Assembly: GCF_030287445.1 (NCBI RefSeq)
Contig: NZ_JASVWB010000004.1
Span: forward strand, 372,001-436,000
Source of the DNA: Streptomyces sp. ALI-76-A
GTDB lineage: Bacteria > Actinomycetota > Actinomycetes > Streptomycetales > Streptomycetaceae
DNA: 64,000 nt
Reading direction: 5' to 3'
In this document: positions 56,501-64,000 of the stretch, one piece after another
Layout of the letters: each line of letters begins with the position of its first letter
Position numbering within the stretch: position 1 is the stretch's first letter
The notes under the pieces: generated by a model
What the model was told of the DNA's origin: nothing
What the model saw: the letters and a program-made list of their open reading frames with translations, nothing else
The model's database searches: none
Made by a program: the position numbers and the translations under genes

Positions 56501-59500
56501 CACCCGCTGCCCCGCCCGGCCGCCCGCTTCGACCTGGTGCTGGAGTTCGCTCCGCACGCCGACGGCGGCTGCGAGCTCACCGTCGAGTACAGCACCGGCC
56601 TGTTCGAGGCGGAGACGGTCGCCCGGATGAGCCGTCACCTGCACCGGCTGCTGGAGGGCATGGCGGACGGACCGCACCGCACGGTGGGCGAGCTGGCCCT
56701 GCTGTCGGACGGCGAACGGCACACCGTCCTGGAGGCCTGGAACCCGCCGCCCACGGACGCCCACCACGAGCCGGACCGTACGCTGCCCGCGCTGTTCGAG
56801 GCACAGGTGGCACGGACGCCCGGCCGGACCGCCGTGGTGTGCGGCTCCGAACGCCTGGACTACGCCGAGGTCAACCGGCGCGCCAACCGGCTCGCCCGGC
56901 TGCTGGCCGCGCGCGGGGCCGGTCCCGAGACGCTGGTGGCGCTGTGCCTGCCGCGGACGGCTGACCTGCTGCCGGTGCTGTGGGCCGTACTCAAGGCGGG
57001 CGCCGGCTACCTGCCGGTGGACCCCGGCTACCCGGTCGAGCGCGTCCGCCTCATGCTCGCCGACGCCGCTCCCGCCCTCGTCATCGCCACCCGCGAGACC
57101 GCCGGCGCGCTGCCCGGGGACTGCGTCCCGCTGCTGCTGGAGGACTGCCTCGCCCAGACCGCCGTCGCCGGCGGCGGTCTCACCGGCGACGGTCTCACCG
57201 GCGACGGGCTCACCGACAGCGGGCTCACCGGCGACGGCCTCATCGACAGCGACCTCACCGACGCCGACCGGGTGCGGCCTCTCGATCCCGGGCACCCCGC
57301 GTACGTCATCTACACCTCGGGCTCGACCGGACGTCCGAAAGGCGTGGTGGTCACCCACCGCAGCGTCGCGGCGCTCGCGGCGTGGGCGGGGGAGCGCTTC
57401 GGACCCCGGCGGCTGGCGCATGTGGTGGCCTCCACCTCGCTCAACTTCGACGTGTCGGTGTTCGAGATGCTCTGCCCCCTGCTCGTCGGCGGTGGCATCG
57501 AGGTGGTCGCCGACCTCCCGGCCCTCGCCGACACCACCGAACCCCGGCGGGCCGGACTGGTGAGCGGTGTGCCGTCGGTGATCTCCCGCATGCTCGCCGA
57601 GGGCGGCGCGGCGGTGGAGGCGGACACGGTCGTCCTGGCCGGGGAGGCGCTTCCCGCGCAGACCGTGCACGACCTGAAGCGGGCCATGCCGGACTGCGAG
57701 ATCGCCAACATCTACGGCCCGACCGAGGCCACCGTCTACGCCACCGCGTGGTTCGCGGACGGCACCGCTCCGGAGCAGGCCCCGCCGATCGGCAGGCCCG
57801 TGGCCCGCACCCGCGCCTACGTGCTGGACCGCCTGCTGCGCCCCCAGCCGCCCGGCGTGACGGGAGAGCTGTACCTGGGCGGCGGAGGGCTGGCGCGCGG
57901 CTACCTGGGACGCCCGGGGCTGACCGCCTCCCGGTTCGTCGCCGACCCCTTCGGCGCGCCGGGGAACCGCATGTACCGCACCGGAGACCTGGTGCGGTGG
58001 AACGGCGACGGCGAACTGGAGTACCTCGGCCGTACCGACCAGCAGGTCAAGGTGCGGGGCTTCCGCATCGAACTGGGCGAGGTGGAGGAGGGGCTGCGCC
58101 GCGTCCACGGCGTGACGGAGGCGGCGGCCACCGTCCGGGAGAGCGACGGCCACCGCCGTCTGGTCGGCTACGTCGTTCCCGCTCCGGACGCGCGCGTCGA
58201 GCCGGAGGAGGTGCGCCGGGTCCTCGGCCGCACCCTGCCCGACTACATGGTGCCGACGGCCGTCGTGGTCCTGGCCGGCCTGCCCCTCAACCCCAACGGC
58301 AAGCTGGACCGGGGCCGCCTGCCGGACCCCGGGCCCGTACGCGGCGGTACGCACCGCGTGGCCCCGCGCACCCCCACCGAGCGCACCCTCGCCGCCATCT
58401 GGGCGGACATCCTGCGTGTGGACCGCATCGGGGTGGACGACAACTTCTTCGCCCTGGGCGGCGACTCCATCCTCAGCATCCAGGTGGTGGCCCAGGCCCG
58501 CCAGGCGGGCCTCACGGTCACCTCCCGGGACGTCTACCGGCACCAGACCATCGCCGCCCTCGCCCGTTGCGCCGACGCGGCCGGTGACCACCGGCCCGCC
58601 GTCCCGGCCTCGGTGCCCGCCAGCGGTCCGGCGCCGCTCACGCCCATCCAGCGCTGGCTGTTCGACAGTGCGGCGGAGCGTGCGGGCCGCTTCGCCCAGA
58701 CCCTGTCCGTCCACCTCCCCGGCTCCGTCGACACGGTGGCGCTGGAGGACGCCCTCAACGACCTCGTCGCCCAGCACGACGCCCTGCGCTCACGCTTCCT
58801 CACCGAGGAGGCCGCCGACGGCACGGACGCGGAGCCGCGCGCCGCCTGGCGCATCGAGGACCGGGCCCCGCGCCTGCGGCTGGCCCGCCACGCCGGCCCG
58901 GACACCGACTCCCCGCACCACGGCGCCTTCGACCTGCGCCACGGCCCGCTGCTGCGTGCCGTGCTGCACGACCGCGGCCCCGGCCGGCCCCGCGTGCTGC
59001 ATCTGGCCGTCCATCACCTGGTGGTAGACGGTGTCTCCTGGCGCGTGCTCCTGGAGGACCTGGACCGCGCCTACCGCGCCCGCCGGGAAGGCCGCGACGG
59101 ACAGCGGGCGTTGCCCCCGAAGTCCTCACCGCTGCGGCACTGGGCCCGGCGGCTGTCCGTCCTGGCGGCCGACGGCGGTTTCGACGACGAGGCCGCGTAC
59201 TGGACCGACGCCGCCGCCGGAGCCCGGACGACGCTGCCGACCGACACGCAGGGCGAGGGACCGGGCGAGGGATCGGGCAAGGAGACGGGCGAGTGCCCCA
59301 ACACCTACGCCTCGGCGCGCTCGGTGACCGTCCGCCTCACGCCCGAGGACACCACCGCCCTGCTGCGCACCCTGCCGGACACCTACCGCACCCGGGTCAA
59401 CGACGTGCTGCTGAGCGCGCTCGGCCGGGTGCTGTGCGCGTGGACCGGGCACGAGCGGGTCCTGGTGGACGTCGAGGGGCACGGCCGGGAGGAACTCTTC

Positions 59501-62500
59501 GCCGACGTGGACATCAGCCGTACGGTCGGCTGGTTCACCACCCGTCACCCGGTCGCCCTCGCCGTCCCGGCCGACGCGGACTGGGACGTCGTACTCAAGC
59601 AGGTCAAGGAGCAACTGCGGGCGGTGCCCCGGCACGGAGTCGGGTACGACGTGCTGCGGTATCTGGACTGCCCGAGACCCTTGCCCGAGGTGCCGGAGGC
59701 GCAGGTTAGCTTCAACTACCTGGGAAGGTTCGGGCTGTCGGACACCGCCGGTGGCCTGTACGAAGGAACGTTCCGGCCGCTGGAACTGGACGCCGATCCC
59801 TCGGCCGTCCGCCCGCACCCCCTGGAAGTGGTGGGGCAACTGGACGGTGACGCACTGGAGTTCACCTGGTTCTACTCCGAGGACCTGCACACCAGGACGA
59901 CCGTCGCCGGCCTGGCCGCCCGCTTCGCCGACGCGCTGGCCGGCATCGCCCGCCACGCCGGCCGGCCGGGCAGCGGCGGACGCACCCCCTCGGACTTCCC
60001 GCTGGCCCCGCTCGACCAGGCGACCGTGGACCGGATCGTCGGGGACGACCCCGCGGCGGTGGAGGACATCCACCCGCTCACCCCCACCCAGACCGGCATG
60101 CTCTTCCACCGGCTCTCCCAGGACGACCGGGGCGTCTACTTCCAGCAGCTCACCTTCGACCTGGAGGGTGTGCCCGAACCGGCCGCGCTCGCGGCGGCCT
60201 GGCAACGCGTCACGGACCACACGCCCGTACTGCGCGGGCATGTCGTCTGGCAGGACGTGCCCGAGCCGCTGCTGGTCGTGCGGCGTCACGCCTCCCTGCC
60301 CGTCACTCACCTGGACTGGCGCGACCTGACCGAGGAGGAGCGCGGAAGGCGGCTGCGGCAACTGCTGGACCGGGACCGCGAGCAGGGCATCGACCTGACC
60401 CGGGCCCCGCTCCAGCGACTGGTGCTCGCCAGGATCTCCGACGGCGGCGTACGCGTCGTCTGGTCCTTCCACCACCTGCTCCTGGACGGCTGGAGCCTGT
60501 TCCAGGTGCTCTCCGACGTCTTCACCGAGCACGCCACGGCCGGGCGGGAGCCCCTCCCGGAGCGGCGCCCGTTCCGGGACTACGTGGCCTGGCTGCGCGA
60601 CCGTGACGGGGCGGAGGCCGACCGGCACTGGAGCCGCCGCCTCGCCGGTCTGGCCGAGACCACCGCCCTGCCCTACGACCACGAACCGCGCGAGAGCCAC
60701 CGCGCCGAGTCCACCGCGGCGGTCCGCGCCACCGTGGACGCGGCCACCACCCGGGCCCTGGCGGAGCTGGCCAGGACGGCGGGGCTGACCCTCAACACCC
60801 TCGTGCAGGGGGCGTGGGCGCTGCTGCTGAGCCGCCAGGCCCGCAGAGCGGACGTGCTGTTCGGCACGACCGTCTCCGGGCGGCCTCCCGAGCTGCCGGG
60901 AGCCGACACCATGACCGGCCTGTTCATCACCACCCTGCCCACTCGGGTGACGGTGCCGCACGACAGGCCCCTGCTCGACTGGCTGCGCGAGCTCCAGCAG
61001 GACCAGAGCGAGGACCGCCGCTTCGACCACGTGCCGCTCACCCGGATGCGGGGTCTCACCGGACTCCCCGAGCGCGCCGCCCTCTTCGACAGCATCGTCG
61101 TCTTCGAGAACTACCCGGTCGACGACGGCCTGGCCGCCGCTCACGGACTGCGGCTGACCGGGCTGGACGGCATCGAGACCACCAACTACCCGCTGAGCCT
61201 CGTGGCTTATCCGGGCACCGAACTGGGACTGCGGCTGGGCTACGACCCGCGGCTGTTCGACGCCGGCACCGTCGAGCGCATGGTCGAGTACCTCACCGTC
61301 CTGCTGACGGGCATGGCCACGACCCCAGAACTCCCGCCCGCCCGACTGCCGTTGCTCACGGCGGCCCGCCGCCGACAGGTGGTCGAGGAGTGGAACGACA
61401 CCGCCACCGGCACCCCCGAGGCCACGGTGGCGGAGCTGTTCGCCGCGCAGGTGCGGCGCACCCCGGACGCGGCGGCGCTGGAGGCGGACACGGAGCGGCT
61501 CACCTATGGGGAACTCGACGCCCGCGCTGCCCGGTTGGCCGACCGGCTGACCGCGCTCGGTGTGACGGCGGAGGTGCCGGTGGGCGTGCTGATGGGACGC
61601 TCGGCCGATCTCGTCGTCGTCCAGCTCGCCCTGGTCCGCACCGGCGGCGTGTACGTCCCGCTGGACGGCAGGGCGCCGCACGAGCGGTTGCGCCGGATGC
61701 TCACCGAGGCGGACGCGCGCCTGCTGCTCACCGACGCCGAGTGGCAGCGCACGGCGGGGGAGACACTGCCGGACGGCACCGTCCGGCGCGTGGACGAACT
61801 CCTCGCGGGTGAACCGCCGTACAGGGAGGCCCACTTCGCTGGCGGAGCCCCGGTGGTCCATCCCGACAACGTCCAGTACCTGATGTTCACGTCCGGCTCC
61901 ACCGGCACCCCCAAGGGCGTCGCGGTACGCCAGCGGGACGTCGCCGCGCTCGCCCTCGACCGCGCCTTCGCCGGGCACGACCGGGTCCTGGTGCACTCCC
62001 CGCACGCCTTCGACGCCGCCACCTACGAGGTGTGGGTGCCGCTGCTGCGCGGCGGGACGGCCGTGCTGGCCCCGCCCGCCGACGTGGACGCCGCCGTCGT
62101 CCGCCGCGCGATCACCGAGCAGGGCGTGCGCTGCCTGTGGCTGACCGCGGGCCTGTTCCGGCTGCTCGCCCAGGAGGACCCCACCTGCCTGAGCGGGGCC
62201 CGCGAGGTGTGGACCGGCGGCGAGGCCGTACCGGGCGCGGTGGTGGGCCGCGTGCTCGACGCCTGCCCCGGCCTGACCGTCGTCGACGGATACGGACCCA
62301 CCGAGACCACCACCTTCGCCACCCGGCGGATCTTCCGGGCCGGCGATCCGCTCCCCGCGGTGCTGCCCATCGGACGCCCGCTCGACAACACCCGCGGGTA
62401 CGTGCTCGACGACGCCCTCCAACCGCAACCGCCGGGTGTGCCGGGGGAGTTGTACATCGCGGGTGCCGGACTGGCCCGGGGATACGCCGGTCGGCCCGGC

Positions 62501-64000
62501 GCGACCGCCGCACGGTACCTGGCCGACCCGTTCGGGCCGCCCGGCGGGCGGATGTACCGCACCGGCGACATCGTGCGGTGGAGCGCCGACGGTGAACTGC
62601 ACTTCGTGGGACGCGCGGACGACCAGGTCAAGATCCGCGGGTTCCGGGTCGAGCCGACCGAGATCGAGGCCCGGCTGACCGCCCACCCGGATGTGGCCGA
62701 GGCGGTGGTCTCGGTGTACGAGGACGCCGGCCGCAAGCGGCTCGCCGCCCACCTCGTGCCCGCCCCCTCGGCCGCCGTCCCCCCGGCGGGCGAGCTGCGC
62801 GCGCACGTCGTCGCCGAACTGCCCGACTACATGGTGCCCGCCGCCTTCGTCACGGTGGCCGAACTCCCCCTGACCGCCAACGGCAAGGTGGACCGGCGCC
62901 GGCTGCCCGTGCCCGACTGGACGGGGGCCGGCGACGCCGAGTACCGCGCGCCGCGCACCGAGGCCGAGCGGATCCTGGCCGGGATCTGGGCGGAACTGCT
63001 CGGAGCGGAACGGGTCGGCGCCGACGACAACTTCTTCATGCTGGGCGGCGACTCGATCCTCAGCATCCAGGTCGTCTCCCGGGCCCGCGCCGCCGGCCTC
63101 GCGCTCACCCCGAGGGACCTGTTCCGGCATCCGACGGTCGCCGCTCTGGCCGCCGCCGCGGACACCGGCACCGCCGTGCCCGTCGCGGGGACCGGTCCGG
63201 TGAGCGGCGAGGTCCCGCTCACCCCGATCCAGCACTGGTTCCTCGATCCCGGGCCGCCGCGGCCGGAGTTCTTCAACCAGTCCGTCGTCGTGGAGACACC
63301 CGACGACGTCGACCCGGCCGCCCTGCGCCGCGCCCTGGCGGCCGTGTACGCCCGTCACGACGCCCTGCGCTGCCGTTTCGTCCGGTCCGCCGACGGCGCC
63401 TGGCGCCAGGAGTGCCCCGGAGCGGACGAGGAGCCGCCCGGGCTGCTGGAGGTCTGCGACCTGGGCGGACTCCCGGCGGATACGGCCGAGGAGGCCGAGG
63501 CCCGTGTCACGGCCGAAGCGCACGCCGCCTTCCGGCTGGAGAACGGACCGCTCGTCACGGCCCGCCTCTTCACGGGCACCGGCACCGGCAGCGGTGACGG
63601 CACCGCACGTGGCACCCGCCTGCTCCTCGTCGTGCACCACCTGGTCGTCGACGGCGTCTCCTGGCGCATCCTGCTGGAGGACCTGGAGACGGCCTACGGG
63701 CAGGCCCGTGCCGGGGAGCCGGTGCGTCTCCCGGAGCGGACGACGTCCGTCCAGGAGTGGGCGCGGCGCCTGCGCGCGCACGCCGCGTCCGGCGGATTCG
63801 CCGCGCAGCGCGAGTACTGGCAGGCGGTGGCCGGGCACTGCGCCGCGCCGCTGCCGGTGGACGGCGAGGGCGGCAACACCATGGCCGACGTGGACGCGGT
63901 GACCGTACGCCTGGACCGGCGGCACACCGACGACCTGCTGCGGAAGGTGCCCGGCGGCTATCGCACCCGCGTCGACGACGTCCTGCTGACCGCCCTCGGC
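53561..64000 (+). CDS. Nonribosomal peptide synthetase, at least three modules (continues past window)
   Basis: One frame stays open for 3480 codons from the ATG at 53561 (GAGGA upstream) to the window end. Module 1 is A1 (about 35-510, TSGSTG at 170) and PCP1 (Ser556), with no condensation domain, so it initiates the peptide. Module 2 is C (HHIVTDG at 745, LCL type), A2 (TSGSTG at 1252), PCP2 (Ser1636) and an epimerase (HHLVVDG at 1818). Module 3 is C (HHLLLDG at 2304, accepting a D-donor), A3 (TSGSTG at 2777), PCP3 (Ser3165) and the first half of an epimerase (HHLVVDG at 3359). All carrier serines lie in GGDSIL. The product begins X1, D-X2, D-X3, with X3 probably valine. Confidence 0.95.
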   Translation, partial: MTDLHNSPDHTSPYRRADDVTAAGGGSGTPVPHRPLGELFEAWAGRTPDAPAVTDGRRTWSYRELEERTARLAADLVRRGAGPERTVALVLPRSLELIAAELAVARAGAAFLPVDPQYPHERRALMLADAAPAVVLDDLAGVRAALEAAGNLPEPRARVDADQAAYVIYTSGSTGTPKGVTVTHRGIAAFTAGAAERYAVGPGDRVLQFSSPSFDASVLELFISVLSGATLVVPPNGPWLGDELAAVVNEHRISHALIPPAALATLPDPARIEPGGLRTLIVGAEACPAALVDRWAPGRRMINSYGPTEATIVASWTGPLSAGSGTPGIGTPLAGTEAHVLDAAMRPVPRGTDGELYVGGVGVARGYLDRPGLTATRFVASPFGPSGARLYRTGDRARWNEHGELEYLGRLDRQVKLRGFRIEPGEIEAALRRCGGVRDAVAVVREDEPGRRRLVGYVTPADHRQPPRPDQLREAVAAVLPPHMVPSAVVVLDALPLTPQHKTDLRALPAPVRAAGPDHVAPRTPQERALADVWADVLGVDAVGAEDDFFDLGGDSILATRALARIREELGARLSVRDVFTTRTVAALARLLDAPFAAVAPDPIPAVPRDRPLPLSSAQRRLWFLDDLTPGGTEYNTGLALRLRGELDTGALRRALDRLVARHDSLRTTFATEDGQGVQRVHPHADLPLRTADVTHLPAGRRDEAAGRLLTEELAHPFDLAAGPLTRALLVRRDDDDHVLLLAQHHIVTDGWSVGILTRDLAALYRGEVSGTEDGLPVPGVQYPDFAVWERRRRSGDGDAEHLAYWKRHLTGMPQLELPTDRPRPAVRTTAGAAHRHHLPAELVARLRHLAGGRGTTVFTLFAGAAAVLFSRYSGQRDVAFGTVTTGRGRRELEDVTGFFANTVVLRGDVDDAATVDRFVESMRATVLDAFAHESVPFDRVVEELAPPRDPSRTPLVQVLVVQQTALADPPQAGGLRIEQHPLPRPAARFDLVLEFAPHADGGCELTVEYSTGLFEAETVARMSRHLHRLLEGMADGPHRTVGELALLSDGERHTVLEAWNPPPTDAHHEPDRTLPALFEAQVARTPGRTAVVCGSERLDYAEVNRRANRLARLLAARGAGPETLVALCLPRTADLLPVLWAVLKAGAGYLPVDPGYPVERVRLMLADAAPALVIATRETAGALPGDCVPLLLEDCLAQTAVAGGGLTGDGLTGDGLTDSGLTGDGLIDSDLTDADRVRPLDPGHPAYVIYTSGSTGRPKGVVVTHRSVAALAAWAGERFGPRRLAHVVASTSLNFDVSVFEMLCPLLVGGGIEVVADLPALADTTEPRRAGLVSGVPSVISRMLAEGGAAVEADTVVLAGEALPAQTVHDLKRAMPDCEIANIYGPTEATVYATAWFADGTAPEQAPPIGRPVARTRAYVLDRLLRPQPPGVTGELYLGGGGLARGYLGRPGLTASRFVADPFGAPGNRMYRTGDLVRWNGDGELEYLGRTDQQVKVRGFRIELGEVEEGLRRVHGVTEAAATVRESDGHRRLVGYVVPAPDARVEPEEVRRVLGRTLPDYMVPTAVVVLAGLPLNPNGKLDRGRLPDPGPVRGGTHRVAPRTPTERTLAAIWADILRVDRIGVDDNFFALGGDSILSIQVVAQARQAGLTVTSRDVYRHQTIAALARCADAAGDHRPAVPASVPASGPAPLTPIQRWLFDSAAERAGRFAQTLSVHLPGSVDTVALEDALNDLVAQHDALRSRFLTEEAADGTDAEPRAAWRIEDRAPRLRLARHAGPDTDSPHHGAFDLRHGPLLRAVLHDRGPGRPRVLHLAVHHLVVDGVSWRVLLEDLDRAYRARREGRDGQRALPPKSSPLRHWARRLSVLAADGGFDDEAAYWTDAAAGARTTLPTDTQGEGPGEGSGKETGECPNTYASARSVTVRLTPEDTTALLRTLPDTYRTRVNDVLLSALGRVLCAWTGHERVLVDVEGHGREELFADVDISRTVGWFTTRHPVALAVPADADWDVVLKQVKEQLRAVPRHGVGYDVLRYLDCPRPLPEVPEAQVSFNYLGRFGLSDTAGGLYEGTFRPLELDADPSAVRPHPLEVVGQLDGDALEFTWFYSEDLHTRTTVAGLAARFADALAGIARHAGRPGSGGRTPSDFPLAPLDQATVDRIVGDDPAAVEDIHPLTPTQTGMLFHRLSQDDRGVYFQQLTFDLEGVPEPAALAAAWQRVTDHTPVLRGHVVWQDVPEPLLVVRRHASLPVTHLDWRDLTEEERGRRLRQLLDRDREQGIDLTRAPLQRLVLARISDGGVRVVWSFHHLLLDGWSLFQVLSDVFTEHATAGREPLPERRPFRDYVAWLRDRDGAEADRHWSRRLAGLAETTALPYDHEPRESHRAESTAAVRATVDAATTRALAELARTAGLTLNTLVQGAWALLLSRQARRADVLFGTTVSGRPPELPGADTMTGLFITTLPTRVTVPHDRPLLDWLRELQQDQSEDRRFDHVPLTRMRGLTGLPERAALFDSIVVFENYPVDDGLAAAHGLRLTGLDGIETTNYPLSLVAYPGTELGLRLGYDPRLFDAGTVERMVEYLTVLLTGMATTPELPPARLPLLTAARRRQVVEEWNDTATGTPEATVAELFAAQVRRTPDAAALEADTERLTYGELDARAARLADRLTALGVTAEVPVGVLMGRSADLVVVQLALVRTGGVYVPLDGRAPHERLRRMLTEADARLLLTDAEWQRTAGETLPDGTVRRVDELLAGEPPYREAHFAGGAPVVHPDNVQYLMFTSGSTGTPKGVAVRQRDVAALALDRAFAGHDRVLVHSPHAFDAATYEVWVPLLRGGTAVLAPPADVDAAVVRRAITEQGVRCLWLTAGLFRLLAQEDPTCLSGAREVWTGGEAVPGAVVGRVLDACPGLTVVDGYGPTETTTFATRRIFRAGDPLPAVLPIGRPLDNTRGYVLDDALQPQPPGVPGELYIAGAGLARGYAGRPGATAARYLADPFGPPGGRMYRTGDIVRWSADGELHFVGRADDQVKIRGFRVEPTEIEARLTAHPDVAEAVVSVYEDAGRKRLAAHLVPAPSAAVPPAGELRAHVVAELPDYMVPAAFVTVAELPLTANGKVDRRRLPVPDWTGAGDAEYRAPRTEAERILAGIWAELLGAERVGADDNFFMLGGDSILSIQVVSRARAAGLALTPRDLFRHPTVAALAAAADTGTAVPVAGTGPVSGEVPLTPIQHWFLDPGPPRPEFFNQSVVVETPDDVDPAALRRALAAVYARHDALRCRFVRSADGAWRQECPGADEEPPGLLEVCDLGGLPADTAEEAEARVTAEAHAAFRLENGPLVTARLFTGTGTGSGDGTARGTRLLLVVHHLVVDGVSWRILLEDLETAYGQARAGEPVRLPERTTSVQEWARRLRAHAASGGFAAQREYWQAVAGHCAAPLPVDGEGGNTMADVDAVTVRLDRRHTDDLLRKVPGGYRTRVDDVLLTALG
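57176..57265 (+). repeat. Six in-frame pentapeptide repeats inside A2
   Basis: Six 15-bp units encode [25 protein letters not shown] and DLTDA between the second and third core motifs of the A2 domain. The insertion lies in a surface loop of the N-terminal subdomain and keeps the frame. Confidence 0.85.

Noticed and set aside
53255..58777. A 1840-codon open frame on the minus strand opposite the NRPS
   Set aside because: It mirrors the NRPS coding frame and arises from GC-rich third positions; it contains no recognisable domain.
59126..63925. A 1599-codon minus-strand open frame opposite NRPS modules 2-3
   Set aside because: Same cause: a compositional shadow of the open plus-strand NRPS frame.

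Overview
The window is very GC-rich with strong third-position GC bias, 4-base start/stop overlaps and many GTG starts. Its gene content (isorenieratene carotenoid genes, a LitR-type B12 regulator, ECF sigma factors, DUF5302, CU044_5270 and DUF6584 proteins, a modular NRPS) points to a Streptomyces chromosome. The mix of secondary metabolism, secreted enzymes and at least seven decayed or truncated genes is typical of an accessory chromosome arm. No tRNA, rRNA, CRISPR array or intact transposase was seen.

Left part (1-9 kb): the start of a DrrA-type ABC ATPase cut by the window edge, a two-domain VOC protein, a radical SAM protein of the spore photoproduct lyase family, a membrane Ser/Thr kinase, a secreted pectate lyase with a LacI-type operator far upstream, a ricin-lectin remnant and an aldo/keto reductase. 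Next (8.8-20.2 kb) is a complete carotenoid locus. litR and crtV-crtB-crtI-crtE lie on the minus strand, and a divergent ECF sigma gene with crtY-crtT-crtU lies on the plus strand. All crtEIBV and crtTU junctions are translationally coupled. An 11-bp-period direct repeat in the divergent promoter is a good candidate for a LitR/CarH operator.

Middle part (20-41 kb): a double-frameshifted Atu4866-domain gene, two tandem DUF4139 genes, DUF5302, a sigma/CU044_5270 operon, a membrane-anchored ricin-lectin protein, an orphan ATP-grasp enzyme, a signal-less Leu/Ile/Val-binding-like protein, a membrane/spermidine-synthase fusion, two paralogous secreted propeller proteins, an erythromycin-esterase-family protein, a methyltransferase, and a striking three-gene collapse (VanZ-like, response regulator, histidine kinase). 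Remnants of a methionine aminopeptidase and a serine beta-lactamase/DD-peptidase lie between them.

A sugar locus (40.4-46.3 kb) pairs a cytoplasmic GH32-type beta-fructosidase with a divergent LacI regulator and an ABC importer (binding protein plus two permeases). A LacI-type palindrome sits between the divergent genes and a stem-loop separates the binding protein from the permeases. It is followed by a small VOC protein, DUF6584 and an APC amino-acid transporter.

Right edge (49-64 kb): a 1.57-kb gene-free stretch precedes a nonribosomal peptide cluster: cytochrome P450, a stand-alone serine hydrolase resembling penicillin-binding-protein-type thioesterases (SurE family), and a giant NRPS running off the window. 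The NRPS reads A-PCP / C-A-PCP-E / C-A-PCP-E(partial), so it starts a peptide and makes D-residues at positions 2 and 3; the third A domain looks valine-specific. Release by the trans-acting hydrolase is an attractive inference that the rest of the cluster would test.
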